DNA of 64,000 nucleotides. Origin: Candidatus Eremiobacterota bacterium. GTDB lineage: Bacteria > Vulcanimicrobiota > CADAWZ01 > Ess09-12. Positions 42,420 to 51,977 of this stretch are shown in pieces; the first letter of the stretch is position 1, and each line of letters opens with the position of its first letter. The notes beneath the pieces are model-generated. The model was not told where the DNA came from, did not search any database, and worked only from the letters and a program-made list of their open reading frames with translations. Position numbers and translations under genes: made by a program. The stretch spans positions 16,092-80,091 of the forward strand of contig JAVHLM010000023.1 of NCBI GenBank assembly GCA_031082125.1, given 5' to 3'.

Positions 42420-44399
42420 ATGAAGGAAAAAAGCGCCGCCTCTGTCATCACCGATGTGGTTTTCAAAGTGGTGATAGTGATGATCTTTCTTATGGGAATA
42501 CTTCAGCTCAACAACATAGAGAAAGACCTGATAGAGATCAGCGGGCGGCTCCAGCAGCTTGACGAGAGCAACAAGGAGCTTACCAGCGCGGTGAAAAAGC
42601 TCCAGGAAAGCGGCATCCCCCAGAACGGCTCCCGCCAGGGAGGTGGCGGTCCCGAAGCAGTCGGACCGGATGTGAAGAGAGGCGGCCGCAAGTATCTTCA
42701 TCCCGAGGTGAAAAACTTTCTGGGCGATGAGACCTTCAAGATCCGCCTCCCTGAATCCCAGGTGGGAGGCAGGCTCAAACGCTGGTACGGAGCAGATCCG
42801 AAAAGCTTCAACTACATAGTTTCCAATGACGGAGAGCTTTCGAGCCAGATAGGAAATTATGTCTATAACGAGGGTTTCGGGACGCGGTCAAGAGACAACC
42901 CCGACAAGTGGGTCAAGGCGCTCGCGGAGCGGGTGGAGATCACCGATGACTACAAGGAATACACCATCTATCTGAAAAAAGGCGTCAAGTGGCATGCCCC
43001 GGTGGTGGACTGGTCCAACCCGAAATACGGCTGGCTCAAGGGTGATCACTATCTCACGACAAAAGACGTGAAATTCACCGTTGACATGATCCTGAACAAT
43101 CAGGTGGAATGCAGCCACCTGAGGAATTACTATGAGGATCTCGACTATGTGAAGATCATTGACGATCATACCGTGATCTTCAAGTGGAAGAAGAAGACCT
43201 ACAATGCGATGATATTCACCATCGGACTCTTTCCGATGCCGGAGTTTCTCTATGCCTATGATGAGGACGGGAAGCCCTTCCCGAAAGAGATAAGGGGCCT
43301 CAAGTTCAACTCCCACTGGTACAACACCAAAGGCCCCATAGGCTGCGGCCCTTACAAGTTCGTCTCTTATGAGCAGGGAGCCTCGATCAGGCTCAAGCGC
43401 TTCGACGACTACTATGATCAGAAACCGGCAATAGACGAGATTGACTGGCTCATCTACCCCGACCAGAAACAGAACCTGCTGAAACTGAAGAGCAGAGCCC
43501 AGGACTACGGGCGCCTCTATCCCACCGACTACCGCGAGGAGATCCTGAACGCGAAGCCCGACTCCCTCTTCAAGAACGGGAGCATAAAGCACGATATATT
43601 CGATGAGATGGGCTTCCTTTACCTGGGGTGGAACAACGAGAGCGTGTTTTTCAGCGACAGGAAGGTAAGGTGGGCCATGTCCCATGCCCTCAACAGGAGT
43701 TACATGCTCCAGAACATCTTCATGGGCCTGGGCACCCTCATCACGGGGCCCCTCTATGTGAACGGCCCCGCCAACGACAAGTCCATCCCCCAGGTGGCCT
43801 TCAGCCTCGAGAAGTCCAAGGCGCTGCTTGCCCAGGCAGGCTGGAAGGATCTGGATAACGACGGCATCGTGGAGAAAAAGATAGGGAATGCCATGAAAAA
43901 GTTTGACTTTTCCTTTCTGCTGAACCAGGGAAGCCCTGAGTGGACGGCGGCAATGAACATTTACAAGGAGGACCTGCTGAAGATAGGCGTCAAGATGAAC
44001 CTGAAGATCGTGGACTGGGCAGAGATGCAGAAGAAGATGGAGGACAAGGATTTTGATGCAATGGCAGGGGCATGGGGGATGCCCTGGGAGCAGGATCCCT
44101 ACCAGATATGGCATTCCTCCCAGGCGACGCTCCCGAAAAGCTCCAATCACATCAGCTTCAAGAACAAGGAGGCAGACCAGGTGATCGAAGAGCTGAGGAG
44201 CACCTTCGACGTCTCCAAAAGAACAGCCCTGTACCACAAGTTCCACCGCATTGTCTACGATGAGCAGCCTTACACCTTTTTCTTCGCGAGAAAGCGTGTG
44301 GCGGCGTGGTGGAATTACGTGGAGCGCGTGATCTTCATGAAGCTGAAGCCCCATGAAGATTCCATGCCCTGGTATATCAACGAGAAAGCGGAAAAGTAG
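42420..44399 (+). CDS. peptide ABC transporter substrate-binding protein, membrane-anchored
   Basis: A 659-residue family 5 (DppA/OppA-type) solute-binding protein. The family body runs from about 90 to 650: YVYNEGFGTRSRDNPDKW, LTTKDVKFTVDMILNN, KGPIGCGPYKFVS and VRWAMSHALNRSYMLQ. Instead of a lipoprotein signal it has a membrane segment (~12-30) followed by a coiled coil (~33-65, ISGRLQQLDESNKELTSAV) and a glycine-rich linker. It therefore stays tethered on a stalk. GGGAGGAAG precedes the ATG. First gene of a five-gene transporter operon. The ligand (peptide or other) is unknown. Confidence 0.92.
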   Translation: MKEKSAASVITDVVFKVVIVMIFLMGILQLNNIEKDLIEISGRLQQLDESNKELTSAVKKLQESGIPQNGSRQGGGGPEAVGPDVKRGGRKYLHPEVKNFLGDETFKIRLPESQVGGRLKRWYGADPKSFNYIVSNDGELSSQIGNYVYNEGFGTRSRDNPDKWVKALAERVEITDDYKEYTIYLKKGVKWHAPVVDWSNPKYGWLKGDHYLTTKDVKFTVDMILNNQVECSHLRNYYEDLDYVKIIDDHTVIFKWKKKTYNAMIFTIGLFPMPEFLYAYDEDGKPFPKEIRGLKFNSHWYNTKGPIGCGPYKFVSYEQGASIRLKRFDDYYDQKPAIDEIDWLIYPDQKQNLLKLKSRAQDYGRLYPTDYREEILNAKPDSLFKNGSIKHDIFDEMGFLYLGWNNESVFFSDRKVRWAMSHALNRSYMLQNIFMGLGTLITGPLYVNGPANDKSIPQVAFSLEKSKALLAQAGWKDLDNDGIVEKKIGNAMKKFDFSFLLNQGSPEWTAAMNIYKEDLLKIGVKMNLKIVDWAEMQKKMEDKDFDAMAGAWGMPWEQDPYQIWHSSQATLPKSSNHISFKNKEADQVIEELRSTFDVSKRTALYHKFHRIVYDEQPYTFFFARKRVAAWWNYVERVIFMKLKPHEDSMPWYINEKAEK

Positions 44400-44435
44400 C
44401 ACGTGAATCAACGACGATAAGGGTGATTGAAAAAT

Positions 44436-45905
44436 ATGGCATCTTATATTGTAAAGCGGATAATTCTGATGATTCCCACCATCTTTGCCATCTCGCTGGT
44501 GGTGTTCCTCATCCTCAACTTCGCCCCGGGGAAGCCTGGCGCGCAGATGACCAGCGGTGACTCCGCCCAGGATGCCACCGGCTCCAAGCGTGAAGCCTAC
44601 CGGGTATTCAAGACCCAGTTCAACCTGGACAAGCCCGTCCTTTTCAACACCTACCCGGACCTCAAGAAGGAGAAAATCCGCGGCTATCTCAAGGATATCG
44701 CCAATGAGAGCGGCAAAGTCCCTATCAAGAACATCATCAAGGCCCAGGATACCCTTGAGGACTACGGTCAGTTTGCCATACCTGCTCTTGTGGAGATAAT
44801 GAACACCGAGAGCGACAAGAAAATAAGGGACACGGCGGTTTTCACCCTCTACCAGAACGCGCCGCGACCGCTGCGCGAAGTCTATTCAGGCCGCATTGAC
44901 GAAAAGACCAAGAAGCAGAACGAGGAGATAGACAGGGAAAACACCGAGCTTAAGTCCTATAAATTCCCCGTCGGGGACGGAACCTCGGCGGAAAGCGACA
45001 AGGCCCTGGAAGCCGAGAAGCTCGCCGTGATAGCGAAATGGAACGAGTGGTATGACGGTGTCAAGGGCCGCTTCACCTTCACTGCGGGGCAGAAATTCTC
45101 CATACTTTTACTGGACACCCGCTTTGCCAAATACTGGTGGAACCTTATCCACCTGGACTTCGGCATCTCCCATATCGACAAGCAGCCGGTGATAAAGAAG
45201 ATACTCTCCAAGCTGAAATATTCCCTTTCCCTCTCCGTCCCCTCGGTGATCATCGCCTACCTCATCTCCGTGCCTCTCGGCGTCTTCTCCGCCGTGAAGC
45301 AGAACACCGCCTATGACCGGTATATCGCCATTGTGCTTTTCATGCTCTATTCGCTGCCGAGCTTCTTCGTGGCAACGCTGCTGCTCATGTACTTCTCCCA
45401 GGGAGGCAACTATTTCAAGTGGTTTCCCACGGGAGGCTACCAGGGATCGAATTTTGCCCAGATGACTACGCTTGAGCAGATCAGGGACGTGCTCTGGCAC
45501 CTTGTGCTCCCCTTGGTCTCCCTTACCTATGCCTCCTTCGCATCCCTCTCGCGGTATGCCCGCAGCGGAATGCTTGAGGTGATACGCTCTGATTACATAA
45601 GAACGGCCAGGGCCAAGGGCCTTTCCGAGTTCGTGGTGGTGGTGAAGCATGCCATGCGAAACGGCATGATCCCCATCGTGACCCTTCTGGGCACCATCCT
45701 GCCCGTAGTGATAGGGGGCTCGGTGGTCATTGAATATATCTTCGGGATACCGGGAATGGGCCTTCTCACCATCACCTCGATTTTCAACAGGGATTACAAC
45801 GTCATCATGGGGATAGAGCTTATCGCCGCGTTTCTCGTGCTGATAGGCATCCTCCTCTCGGATATTACCTATGCCATCCTCGATCCGAGGGTCAGCTTCA
45901 AGTGA
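44436..45905 (+). CDS. peptide ABC transporter permease (OppB/DppB type) with large insertion
   Basis: A 489-residue inner-membrane permease, against a usual ~310-340. TM1 (9-29) and FNLDKPV (62-68) are standard, as are the parts from WWNLIHLDFGIS (~235) on, including SRYARSGMLEVIRSDYIRTARAKGLSE, the loop that contacts the ATPase. Between them is an insertion of about 157 residues (72-228) that contains a HEAT-like helix pair (QFAIPALVEIMNTESDKKI) and a charged helix. By topology the insertion lies outside the membrane on the binding-protein side. ATG at 44436 is preferred over TTG at 44427. It follows the binding protein after 36 bases. Confidence 0.9.
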   Translation: MASYIVKRIILMIPTIFAISLVVFLILNFAPGKPGAQMTSGDSAQDATGSKREAYRVFKTQFNLDKPVLFNTYPDLKKEKIRGYLKDIANESGKVPIKNIIKAQDTLEDYGQFAIPALVEIMNTESDKKIRDTAVFTLYQNAPRPLREVYSGRIDEKTKKQNEEIDRENTELKSYKFPVGDGTSAESDKALEAEKLAVIAKWNEWYDGVKGRFTFTAGQKFSILLLDTRFAKYWWNLIHLDFGISHIDKQPVIKKILSKLKYSLSLSVPSVIIAYLISVPLGVFSAVKQNTAYDRYIAIVLFMLYSLPSFFVATLLLMYFSQGGNYFKWFPTGGYQGSNFAQMTTLEQIRDVLWHLVLPLVSLTYASFASLSRYARSGMLEVIRSDYIRTARAKGLSEFVVVVKHAMRNGMIPIVTLLGTILPVVIGGSVVIEYIFGIPGMGLLTITSIFNRDYNVIMGIELIAAFLVLIGILLSDITYAILDPRVSFK

Positions 45906-45951
45906 GGCGGGAGGGCCAGGATATGGGGACAGTGAGTGAGTAAGGGGCGAT

Positions 45952-47238
45952 ATGATGAAGACGGAAAATGAAAAAAACGGCGCGGAAGAAGGTTCTCACG
46001 GGCACAGTGAGGCGCCCGGGAAGATCGAGGTCCGGAAGATCAGCTACTGGCAGGTTGCCTGGGGACAGTTCAGCAAGAACAAGATCGCCCTTGCCGGCCT
46101 CTGGTGTGTTGTGCTGCTGCTTCTCATCGCGATATTCTGCCCGCTCATCGCCTCGAACGTGCCTTACTACGTGCTCTCGGACCAGCCTATAATGGTCCGC
46201 GAGGGATACAGGCTTCCCTCCTTTCTCTTCGTGAGGGTCCTCTTTGACAGGAACTGCTATGAAAACGCCGTGGACATATTTTTCAACCTGATCATGGTGC
46301 TTTTTATTCCCTATGTGGTGATTTACCTCGTGGTGAGAAAGCTCCGCCCTTCCTTTGGAAGGTTCAACGTCGTCGCGGGGATTGCGGTATTTCACCTTCT
46401 CGCTTTCCTTGTGGTGAGCGCGTTTCCTTACACGCTGCCCCAGACTGATTTCAAGACCCTCCTCGGGGACCTGAAAAAGGAGGGAAAGCATGTGCAGTAT
46501 CTTTTCCCTCCCGTGCCCTATTCTTACCGGGAAATAGAAAAAGACAAGCAGCACCCCCAGGCGCCAAGCAGGACGCACATGCTGGGAACCGATGCCGAGG
46601 GGAGGGATGTCTTCACCAGAATGCTCTACGGCACCAGGATCTCCATGACAATCGGCGTGGTGGCCGTGTCCATCTACGTGACCATCGGCATCATACTGGG
46701 CTCCCTCGCAGGCTATTTCGGGGGGAGGGTGGACCTGGCAATCTCCCGCCTCATCGAGGTGTTCATCTGCTTTCCCACCTTTTTTCTTATCCTCACGCTC
46801 GCTGCTTTCATCGAGAAGAGGACCATCTTCCATGTGATGCTTCTCATAGGCCTGGTGAGCTGGACGGGCGTGGCCCGCCTGGTGAGAGGGGAGTTCCTGC
46901 GCCTGAGGGAGATGGATTACGTGCAGGCTGCCATCGCCATGGGCATCAGCAAGGCAAGAATAATTTTCAGCCATATTCTCCCCAATGCCATGGCGCCTGT
47001 GCTTGTCTCGGCAACTTTCGGGGTGGCAGCGGCCATCCTGATAGAGTCGAGCCTCGCGTTCCTCGGGCTTGGCGATCCCTCGGCGCCCTCGTGGGGAGGG
47101 ATCCTGAACGTGGGGAGGGAGCAGCAGAAGCTCTGGCTTATCATATACCCGGGCATCGCCATCTTCTTTGTCGTCTCGGTCTTCAACCTTGTGGGTGAAG
47201 CCTTGAGAGACGCCATGGATCCGAGGCTCAGGCAGTAG
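45952..47238 (+). CDS. peptide ABC transporter permease (OppC/DppC type) with extra membrane segments
   Basis: A 428-residue permease, about 100-130 longer than usual. A charged N-terminus (1-40) and TM1 (~45-65) are followed by an insertion with two added hydrophobic segments (AVDIFFNLIMVLFIPYVVIYL and VVAGIAVFHLLAFLVVSAF). The standard HMLGTDAEGRDVFTRMLYGTR comes next, with the C-terminal core including REMDYVQAAIAMGISKARII (ATPase-contact loop) and SSLAFLGLGDPSAPSWGG. AAGGGGCG precedes the first of two adjacent ATGs. It pairs with the permease upstream, and both carry insertions in the same place after TM1. Confidence 0.92.
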   Translation: MMKTENEKNGAEEGSHGHSEAPGKIEVRKISYWQVAWGQFSKNKIALAGLWCVVLLLLIAIFCPLIASNVPYYVLSDQPIMVREGYRLPSFLFVRVLFDRNCYENAVDIFFNLIMVLFIPYVVIYLVVRKLRPSFGRFNVVAGIAVFHLLAFLVVSAFPYTLPQTDFKTLLGDLKKEGKHVQYLFPPVPYSYREIEKDKQHPQAPSRTHMLGTDAEGRDVFTRMLYGTRISMTIGVVAVSIYVTIGIILGSLAGYFGGRVDLAISRLIEVFICFPTFFLILTLAAFIEKRTIFHVMLLIGLVSWTGVARLVRGEFLRLREMDYVQAAIAMGISKARIIFSHILPNAMAPVLVSATFGVAAAILIESSLAFLGLGDPSAPSWGGILNVGREQQKLWLIIYPGIAIFFVVSVFNLVGEALRDAMDPRLRQ

Positions 47239-47279
47239 CATTGATGGAGCGGAAGACGCGGTACTGAAAGGGAATTGCC

Positions 47280-48296
47280 ATGGAAGAATCACCGGCAGCG
47301 ACAGAGACTCTGAACGACAAGAAGGAGCCTGAGAAGCTCATTGAGATCAGGAACCTGAGGACCCATTTCTTCACCGATGACGGCGTGGTGAAGTCCGTCG
47401 AGGACGTGAGCTACGATATCTTCCAGGGCGAGACCCTCGGGCTCGTGGGAGAGTCGGGCTGCGGCAAGTCAGTGTCGGCTATGTCCATCATGCGCCTCAT
47501 CCCCATACCTCCCGGGAGAGTAGTGGGCGGCCAGATTCTTTTCCATGGCAGGGATCTCACAAAGATAGACGATTATGAGATGCGCTCCATAAGGGGAAAC
47601 AAGATCGGCATGATCTTCCAGGAGCCCATGACAAGCCTCAATCCTGTGTACACCGTGGGCGACCAGATCATGGAGGCCATCCAGCTCCACCTTGGGAAGG
47701 ACTATTCGGAGGCCCGCGAGATGACCGTCAGCATGCTGGAGAAGGTGGGCATCCCTTCACCGCGCCAGCGCGTTGATGTCTACCCCCACCAGATGTCGGG
47801 CGGCATGAAGCAGCGCGTCATGATAGCCATGGCCCTTGTCTGCAATCCCGAGCTCCTCATCGCCGACGAGCCCACGACCGCCCTTGACGTGACGATCCAG
47901 GCGCAGATACTGGACCTGCTGAGGGCCCTGCAGAAAGAGTTCGGCATGTCCATCCTTCTCATCACCCACGACCTCGGTGTCGTGGCCGAGATGGCCCACC
48001 GGGTGGTGGTGATGTACGCCAGCAAGATTGTGGAGATCGCCGATGTCTTCGAGCTCTATGAGAACCCGAAGCATCCCTACACCATAGGGCTCTTCCGCTC
48101 CATCCCCTCTGTCGAGGCCAGAGACATGCGCCTCGAGCCTATCAAGGGGATGGTGCCCAACCCTCTTGAGTTCCCGAAAGGATGTAAATTCAACCCCCGC
48201 TGCGAGTCTGCCATGGAGCGCTGCAGGCAGGAGGAGCCGGCCCTGAAAGAGGTGGCACCACATCACTGGGCCGCATGCTGGCTCAACGAACAGTAA
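47280..48296 (+). CDS. oligopeptide ABC transporter ATP-binding protein (DppD/OppD type)
   Basis: A 338-residue ATPase that powers import. Walker [14 protein letters not shown]-loop [11 protein letters not shown], signature [12 protein letters not shown], Walker [15 protein letters not shown] and the H-loop [11 protein letters not shown] are complete. The C-terminal oligopeptide domain has [15 protein letters not shown], the conserved cysteines of this family. Length is normal. It begins 41 bases after the second permease. Confidence 0.95.
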   Translation: MEESPAATETLNDKKEPEKLIEIRNLRTHFFTDDGVVKSVEDVSYDIFQGETLGLVGESGCGKSVSAMSIMRLIPIPPGRVVGGQILFHGRDLTKIDDYEMRSIRGNKIGMIFQEPMTSLNPVYTVGDQIMEAIQLHLGKDYSEAREMTVSMLEKVGIPSPRQRVDVYPHQMSGGMKQRVMIAMALVCNPELLIADEPTTALDVTIQAQILDLLRALQKEFGMSILLITHDLGVVAEMAHRVVVMYASKIVEIADVFELYENPKHPYTIGLFRSIPSVEARDMRLEPIKGMVPNPLEFPKGCKFNPRCESAMERCRQEEPALKEVAPHHWAACWLNEQ

Positions 48297-48312
48297 GGAC
48301 TGGAATGAAGCT

Positions 48313-49299
48313 ATGAACGAGAATATTTTGCTGGATGTGCGAGGCCTGAAAAAATTCTTCCCCGTCACCTCGGGCTTTTTTTCACGGGTGACCGGCCAGG
48401 TGAAGGCCGTTGATGATATCTCTTTCGTCGTCAGGGAGGGAGAGACCCTGGGCATCGTCGGCGAGTCAGGGTGCGGGAAGACCACGGCGGGGAGAACGGT
48501 GATAAGGCTCATCGAGCCCACGGCGGGAACGATACTTTTCAAGGGCCAGGACGTGATGAAGAAAGAGGGCGAGGACCTCAAGAAGATGCGAAGGAACATG
48601 CAGATCATCTTCCAGGATCCCTATTCATCGCTCAACCCCCGCAAGACCGTGCTGGAGATCGTCGGGGAGGGCCTGGAGACCCACGGCATTGCAAAGGGAA
48701 CTGAAAAGGAGCAGCGCGTCGCCGAGATCATGAAGAAGGTGGGCCTCTCGCCCCGTTATATCAACCGCTATCCCCACGAGTTCTCGGGGGGGCAGCGCCA
48801 GCGGATAGGTGTGGCCCGCGCCATTGCCCTGTCACCTGAGCTGGTGGTGTGCGACGAGCCTGTCTCGGCCCTTGACGTATCAATCCAGGCGCAGGTCATC
48901 AACCTCCTGATAGATCTGAGGGATGAGATGAACCTCTCCTATATGTTTGTCTCCCACGGGCTCCATGTGGTAAAGCATATCTCGCACCGCATAATGGTGA
49001 TGTACCTGGGGAAAATAGCAGAAGTCGCCTCACGGGACGAGCTTTTCGACCATCCTCTCCATCCCTATACGCAGTCGCTCCTCTCGGCGAACCCTGTTCC
49101 CAACCCAAGGTTCCACCGCCATAGGATTATCCTCACCGGCGACGTGCCCTCGCCGCTCAATCCCCCCCCGGGCTGCTATTTTCACCCCCGCTGCCCCTTC
49201 TGTTACCGCCGCTGCAAGAACGAGGACCCGCCCCTGAAGCAGATGGAGAGCGGCCGGAGGTACAAGTGCTTTCTCGACGAGAATGGAAAGGAGACCTAG
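48313..49299 (+). CDS. oligopeptide ABC transporter ATP-binding protein (DppF/OppF type)
   Basis: A 328-residue ATPase forming the second nucleotide-binding half with the upstream gene. Walker A GESGCGKTTAGRTV, Q-loop IFQDPYSSLNPRKT, signature FSGGQRQRIGVARA and Walker B LVVCDEPVSALDVS are intact. The switch histidine is in SHGLHVVKHIS (commonly S/THD; here H-G). The C-terminal cysteine block GCYFHPRCPFCYRRC is present. It ends the transporter operon, 16 bases after the first ATPase. Confidence 0.95.
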   Translation: MNENILLDVRGLKKFFPVTSGFFSRVTGQVKAVDDISFVVREGETLGIVGESGCGKTTAGRTVIRLIEPTAGTILFKGQDVMKKEGEDLKKMRRNMQIIFQDPYSSLNPRKTVLEIVGEGLETHGIAKGTEKEQRVAEIMKKVGLSPRYINRYPHEFSGGQRQRIGVARAIALSPELVVCDEPVSALDVSIQAQVINLLIDLRDEMNLSYMFVSHGLHVVKHISHRIMVMYLGKIAEVASRDELFDHPLHPYTQSLLSANPVPNPRFHRHRIILTGDVPSPLNPPPGCYFHPRCPFCYRRCKNEDPPLKQMESGRRYKCFLDENGKET

Positions 49300-49341
49300 G
49301 TTCCATACCCAGGATCTCATAATATAAAAAGGAGGACGACC

Positions 49342-50850
49342 ATGAAAGATCTCATAGATCTCACCATCAATGAGAAGCAGCTCGAGAGGACCATCGAGCG
49401 CTGCAGGGAGAGGGATATCGTTATCCCCACCTTTGAGCAGATGAAGCACCCGGAGAAAACCCCCGAGGTGATCAAGCAGAAGCTCCGCAATACAGGACTC
49501 TGGGATGTGCACCCGGCAAACCTCTTCAGGATCACCTGGAAGAATGAGCCTGTCCCCAAGGGAGGCCTTTTCGGCAAGGTGAACTTCCTTGAGCTCCCGA
49601 AGGAGATCACCGGCGTTGACGCACGTATCGTATGCCTGGTCGGGAAATGGTTCCCTACGGGGGCGCATAAGGTAGGCGCCTCTTTCGGATGCCTTGCTCC
49701 CCGCCTCGTGACGGGCCAGTTTGATCCCACGGCGCAGAAGGCCGTCTGGCCCTCAACTGGCAATTACTGCCGCGGCGGCGCCTATGACTCGGCCCTTCTG
49801 GCCTGCGATTCCATTGCCATTCTCCCCGAGGAGATGAGCAAGGAGCGCTTCGACTGGCTCCGGACCATTGCCGGCGAGGTTATTGCCACGCCGGGCTGCG
49901 AGAGCAACGTAAAGGAGATCTACGACAAGTGCTGGGAGCTCCGCAAGACCCGCCAGGACAATATCTGCATATTCAACCAGTTTGACGAGATGGGAAACCA
50001 CCTGTGGCATTACGACGTGACGGGCCATGCCATGGAAGAGGTCCTCAAAGAGCTTATGAGCGACGGGAAGAGCCGCTACTCGGGTGTCGTGCTCACCACG
50101 GGCTCGGCAGGCACGATCGGCTGCGGTGACTACCTGAAGGAGAAGTTCCCCACCAGCAAGATCGGCGCCGGTGAAGCTCTTCAGTGCCCCACGCTGCTGT
50201 GGAACGGCTTCGGGGGCCACAGAATTGAGGGGATCGGCGACAAGCATGTCCCCTGGATCCACAACATCAGGAATACCGACCTTATAATAGCCGCCGATGA
50301 CGAGGACTGCATGCATATCCTGAGGCTCTTCAACGAGCCCAAGGGCCATGAGTTCCTCGCAAAACAGGGCGTGAAGAAGGAGATGCTGGAGAAGCTGAGC
50401 CTTCTCGGCATCTCGGGGATGGGCAACATGGCCTGCGCCATAAAATTTGCCAAGTATTACGAGCTCACCTCCCGCGACATCGTGCTCACGGTATGCACTG
50501 ATTCCATGGAGCTTTACGGGTCAAGGATAATCGAGCTGAGGGAACAGTACGGAGATTACGGCGAGATCAGCGCCGCTCAGGATTACCACCGCCACCTCAT
50601 GGGCCTCAAGACCGACACCATGCTCGAGATGAGCTATTATGACAAAAAGCGCGTCCACAACCTGAAATACTATACCTGGATTGAGCAGCAGGGCCGCTGC
50701 GTGAAAGAGCTGAACCGCCAGTGGTACGATTACCCCGAGTACTGGGATTCGATCCACCGCCAGGTGGGAGAGATAGACAAGCTTATCAACAGCTTCAACG
50801 AGCGCTCAGGGGTCCTCAAAAAGATGGAAGGAGCCACCGTGGCAAAGTAG
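49342..50850 (+). CDS. PLP-dependent fold-type II enzyme (cysteine synthase-like)
   Basis: A 502-residue enzyme of the tryptophan synthase beta/cysteine synthase superfamily. The Schiff-base lysine is in WFPTGAHKVGASFG (about residue 112). The phosphate-binding glycine loop is TTGSAGTIGCGDYL, and VWPSTGNYCRGGAYDSALLA fits the substrate-binding S-T-G-N motif. It is longer than CysK (~310), with an extra C-terminal helical region. I know this long subgroup only as unassigned PLP proteins, so the reaction is open. AAAAGGAGG precedes the ATG, 42 bases after the transporter operon; co-transcription is likely. Confidence 0.85.
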   Translation: MKDLIDLTINEKQLERTIERCRERDIVIPTFEQMKHPEKTPEVIKQKLRNTGLWDVHPANLFRITWKNEPVPKGGLFGKVNFLELPKEITGVDARIVCLVGKWFPTGAHKVGASFGCLAPRLVTGQFDPTAQKAVWPSTGNYCRGGAYDSALLACDSIAILPEEMSKERFDWLRTIAGEVIATPGCESNVKEIYDKCWELRKTRQDNICIFNQFDEMGNHLWHYDVTGHAMEEVLKELMSDGKSRYSGVVLTTGSAGTIGCGDYLKEKFPTSKIGAGEALQCPTLLWNGFGGHRIEGIGDKHVPWIHNIRNTDLIIAADDEDCMHILRLFNEPKGHEFLAKQGVKKEMLEKLSLLGISGMGNMACAIKFAKYYELTSRDIVLTVCTDSMELYGSRIIELREQYGDYGEISAAQDYHRHLMGLKTDTMLEMSYYDKKRVHNLKYYTWIEQQGRCVKELNRQWYDYPEYWDSIHRQVGEIDKLINSFNERSGVLKKMEGATVAK

Positions 50851-50867
50851 CATACCTTGTGTGAAAG

Positions 50868-50899
50868 GCCTGGAGGCGGCCCCGGGGCTGCCTCCAGGC
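50868..50899 (+). terminator. strong GC hairpin after the PLP enzyme
   Basis: GCCTGGAGGC and GCCTCCAGGC form a perfect 10-bp stem that extends inward over GGCCCC/GGGGCT to almost 16 bp. No T run follows, so it is either a poor terminator, an mRNA-protecting hairpin or a leader structure for the K+ channel gene 18 bases further on. Confidence 0.5.
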
Positions 50900-50917
50900 A
50901 CCTGGTGCAGAGTGCTT

Positions 50918-51970
50918 ATGCAAGCCTCCTCTCCGAAAAAGATTGCCTTCCGCAACAGATATGCAGACGCCATCCCCATAAGACGGGTCAGGTTTATCTT
51001 TTCTGTCCTTGCCGCGGTGCTTGTCCTTGGCACCATAGGATTCAAGCACATAGAAAATCTCACATGGATTGATGCCCTTTATATGACGGTCATCACCCTC
51101 GCGACGGTGGGATTCGGAGAGGTGAAGCCCTTCACCCCCGCCGGCCGCATTTTCACCATTTTCCTCATCCTTGGCGGCGTGGGCCTCCTTACCTATGCGG
51201 TCGAGTCTCTCATTCTCTTCATGAGCGATCCCAACTTTGCGAAATATCTCAAAGCCTTTAGCGTTGACAGGAAGGTGAACAGGATGGAGAATCACTTTAT
51301 CATCTGCGGCCTGGGGCGCGTGGGGAGCCACGTGGCTGAGGAGCTCGCGGCCAACGAGGCGCCTTTTGTCTGTATCGAGCACGATACAAGAGCAGTGGAT
51401 ACAAAGCGCTCGCGGGACTGGGTCATCATTGAAGGCGATGCCACCGATGATGAAGTGCTCTACATGGCAGGCATCACCAGGGCAAAGGGCCTTATCTGCA
51501 CCATGGACTCTGATGTCAATAACCTCTATGTGACCCTCTCGGCGAGGGCCATAAGGGGAGATATCACCATAATCACCCGCGTGGTCGATGACTCCAGTAC
51601 CGCCAAGTTCCAGAAAGCCGGGGCATCACAGATAATCTCGCCCTACACCATGCTTGGGAAGCGCATAGCCAGAAGCGTCCTGAAGCCTTCAGTAGATACC
51701 ATGATTGATCTTGCCCTCAACCAGCCCCTCTATGATTTTCATCTCGAGGAGATCCAGATAGAGAAGTGCAACCGTATATGCGGCCTCTCGGTGAAGCGGT
51801 CAGGGATAAAGAGCAAGACAGGAGCGTCAATTGTCTCCATCGTGAAAACCGATGGCACCATGGTGAACAACCCCTCGCCTGACGAGCTTATTGAGCATGG
51901 TGATACCTTGATTATGATAGGTACATCGGAGCAGCTGCGCAAGATGAAAGAGGAAATCCTGGGCCCCTGA
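50918..51970 (+). CDS. potassium channel with RCK/TrkA domains
   Basis: A 350-residue channel subunit. Two membrane helices (~25-43 and ~82-103) flank a pore loop with the selectivity filter T-V-G-F-G (63-67). A cytoplasmic TrkA-N/RCK domain follows (HFIICGLGRVGSHVAEEL, NAD-binding), then a TrkA-C domain (~270-350, ending DTLIMIGTSEQLRKMK). The layout is that of MthK/Kch-type channels gated by ligand binding to the RCK ring. The filter has F where Y is most usual (GYG). The ATG at 50918 is used; a GTG at 50861 would force the hairpin to be coding. Its 3' end faces the next gene 7 bases away. Confidence 0.93.
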   Translation: MQASSPKKIAFRNRYADAIPIRRVRFIFSVLAAVLVLGTIGFKHIENLTWIDALYMTVITLATVGFGEVKPFTPAGRIFTIFLILGGVGLLTYAVESLILFMSDPNFAKYLKAFSVDRKVNRMENHFIICGLGRVGSHVAEELAANEAPFVCIEHDTRAVDTKRSRDWVIIEGDATDDEVLYMAGITRAKGLICTMDSDVNNLYVTLSARAIRGDITIITRVVDDSSTAKFQKAGASQIISPYTMLGKRIARSVLKPSVDTMIDLALNQPLYDFHLEEIQIEKCNRICGLSVKRSGIKSKTGASIVSIVKTDGTMVNNPSPDELIEHGDTLIMIGTSEQLRKMKEEILGP

Positions 51971-51977
51971 TCTCCCT

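Noticed and set aside
42888..44411. 507-codon open frame on the - strand
   Set aside because: Antisense shadow of the solute-binding protein gene: its composition is that of reversed coding sequence, and the + strand product is a clear family member.
45898..47292. 464-codon open frame on the - strand
   Set aside because: Antisense to the OppC-type permease; rich in His/Pro/Gly without any domain, as expected for a mirror frame.
50861..50917. GTG start adding 19 residues to the K+ channel
   Set aside because: It has no ribosome-binding site and would make the strong hairpin coding; the channel reads normally from 50918.
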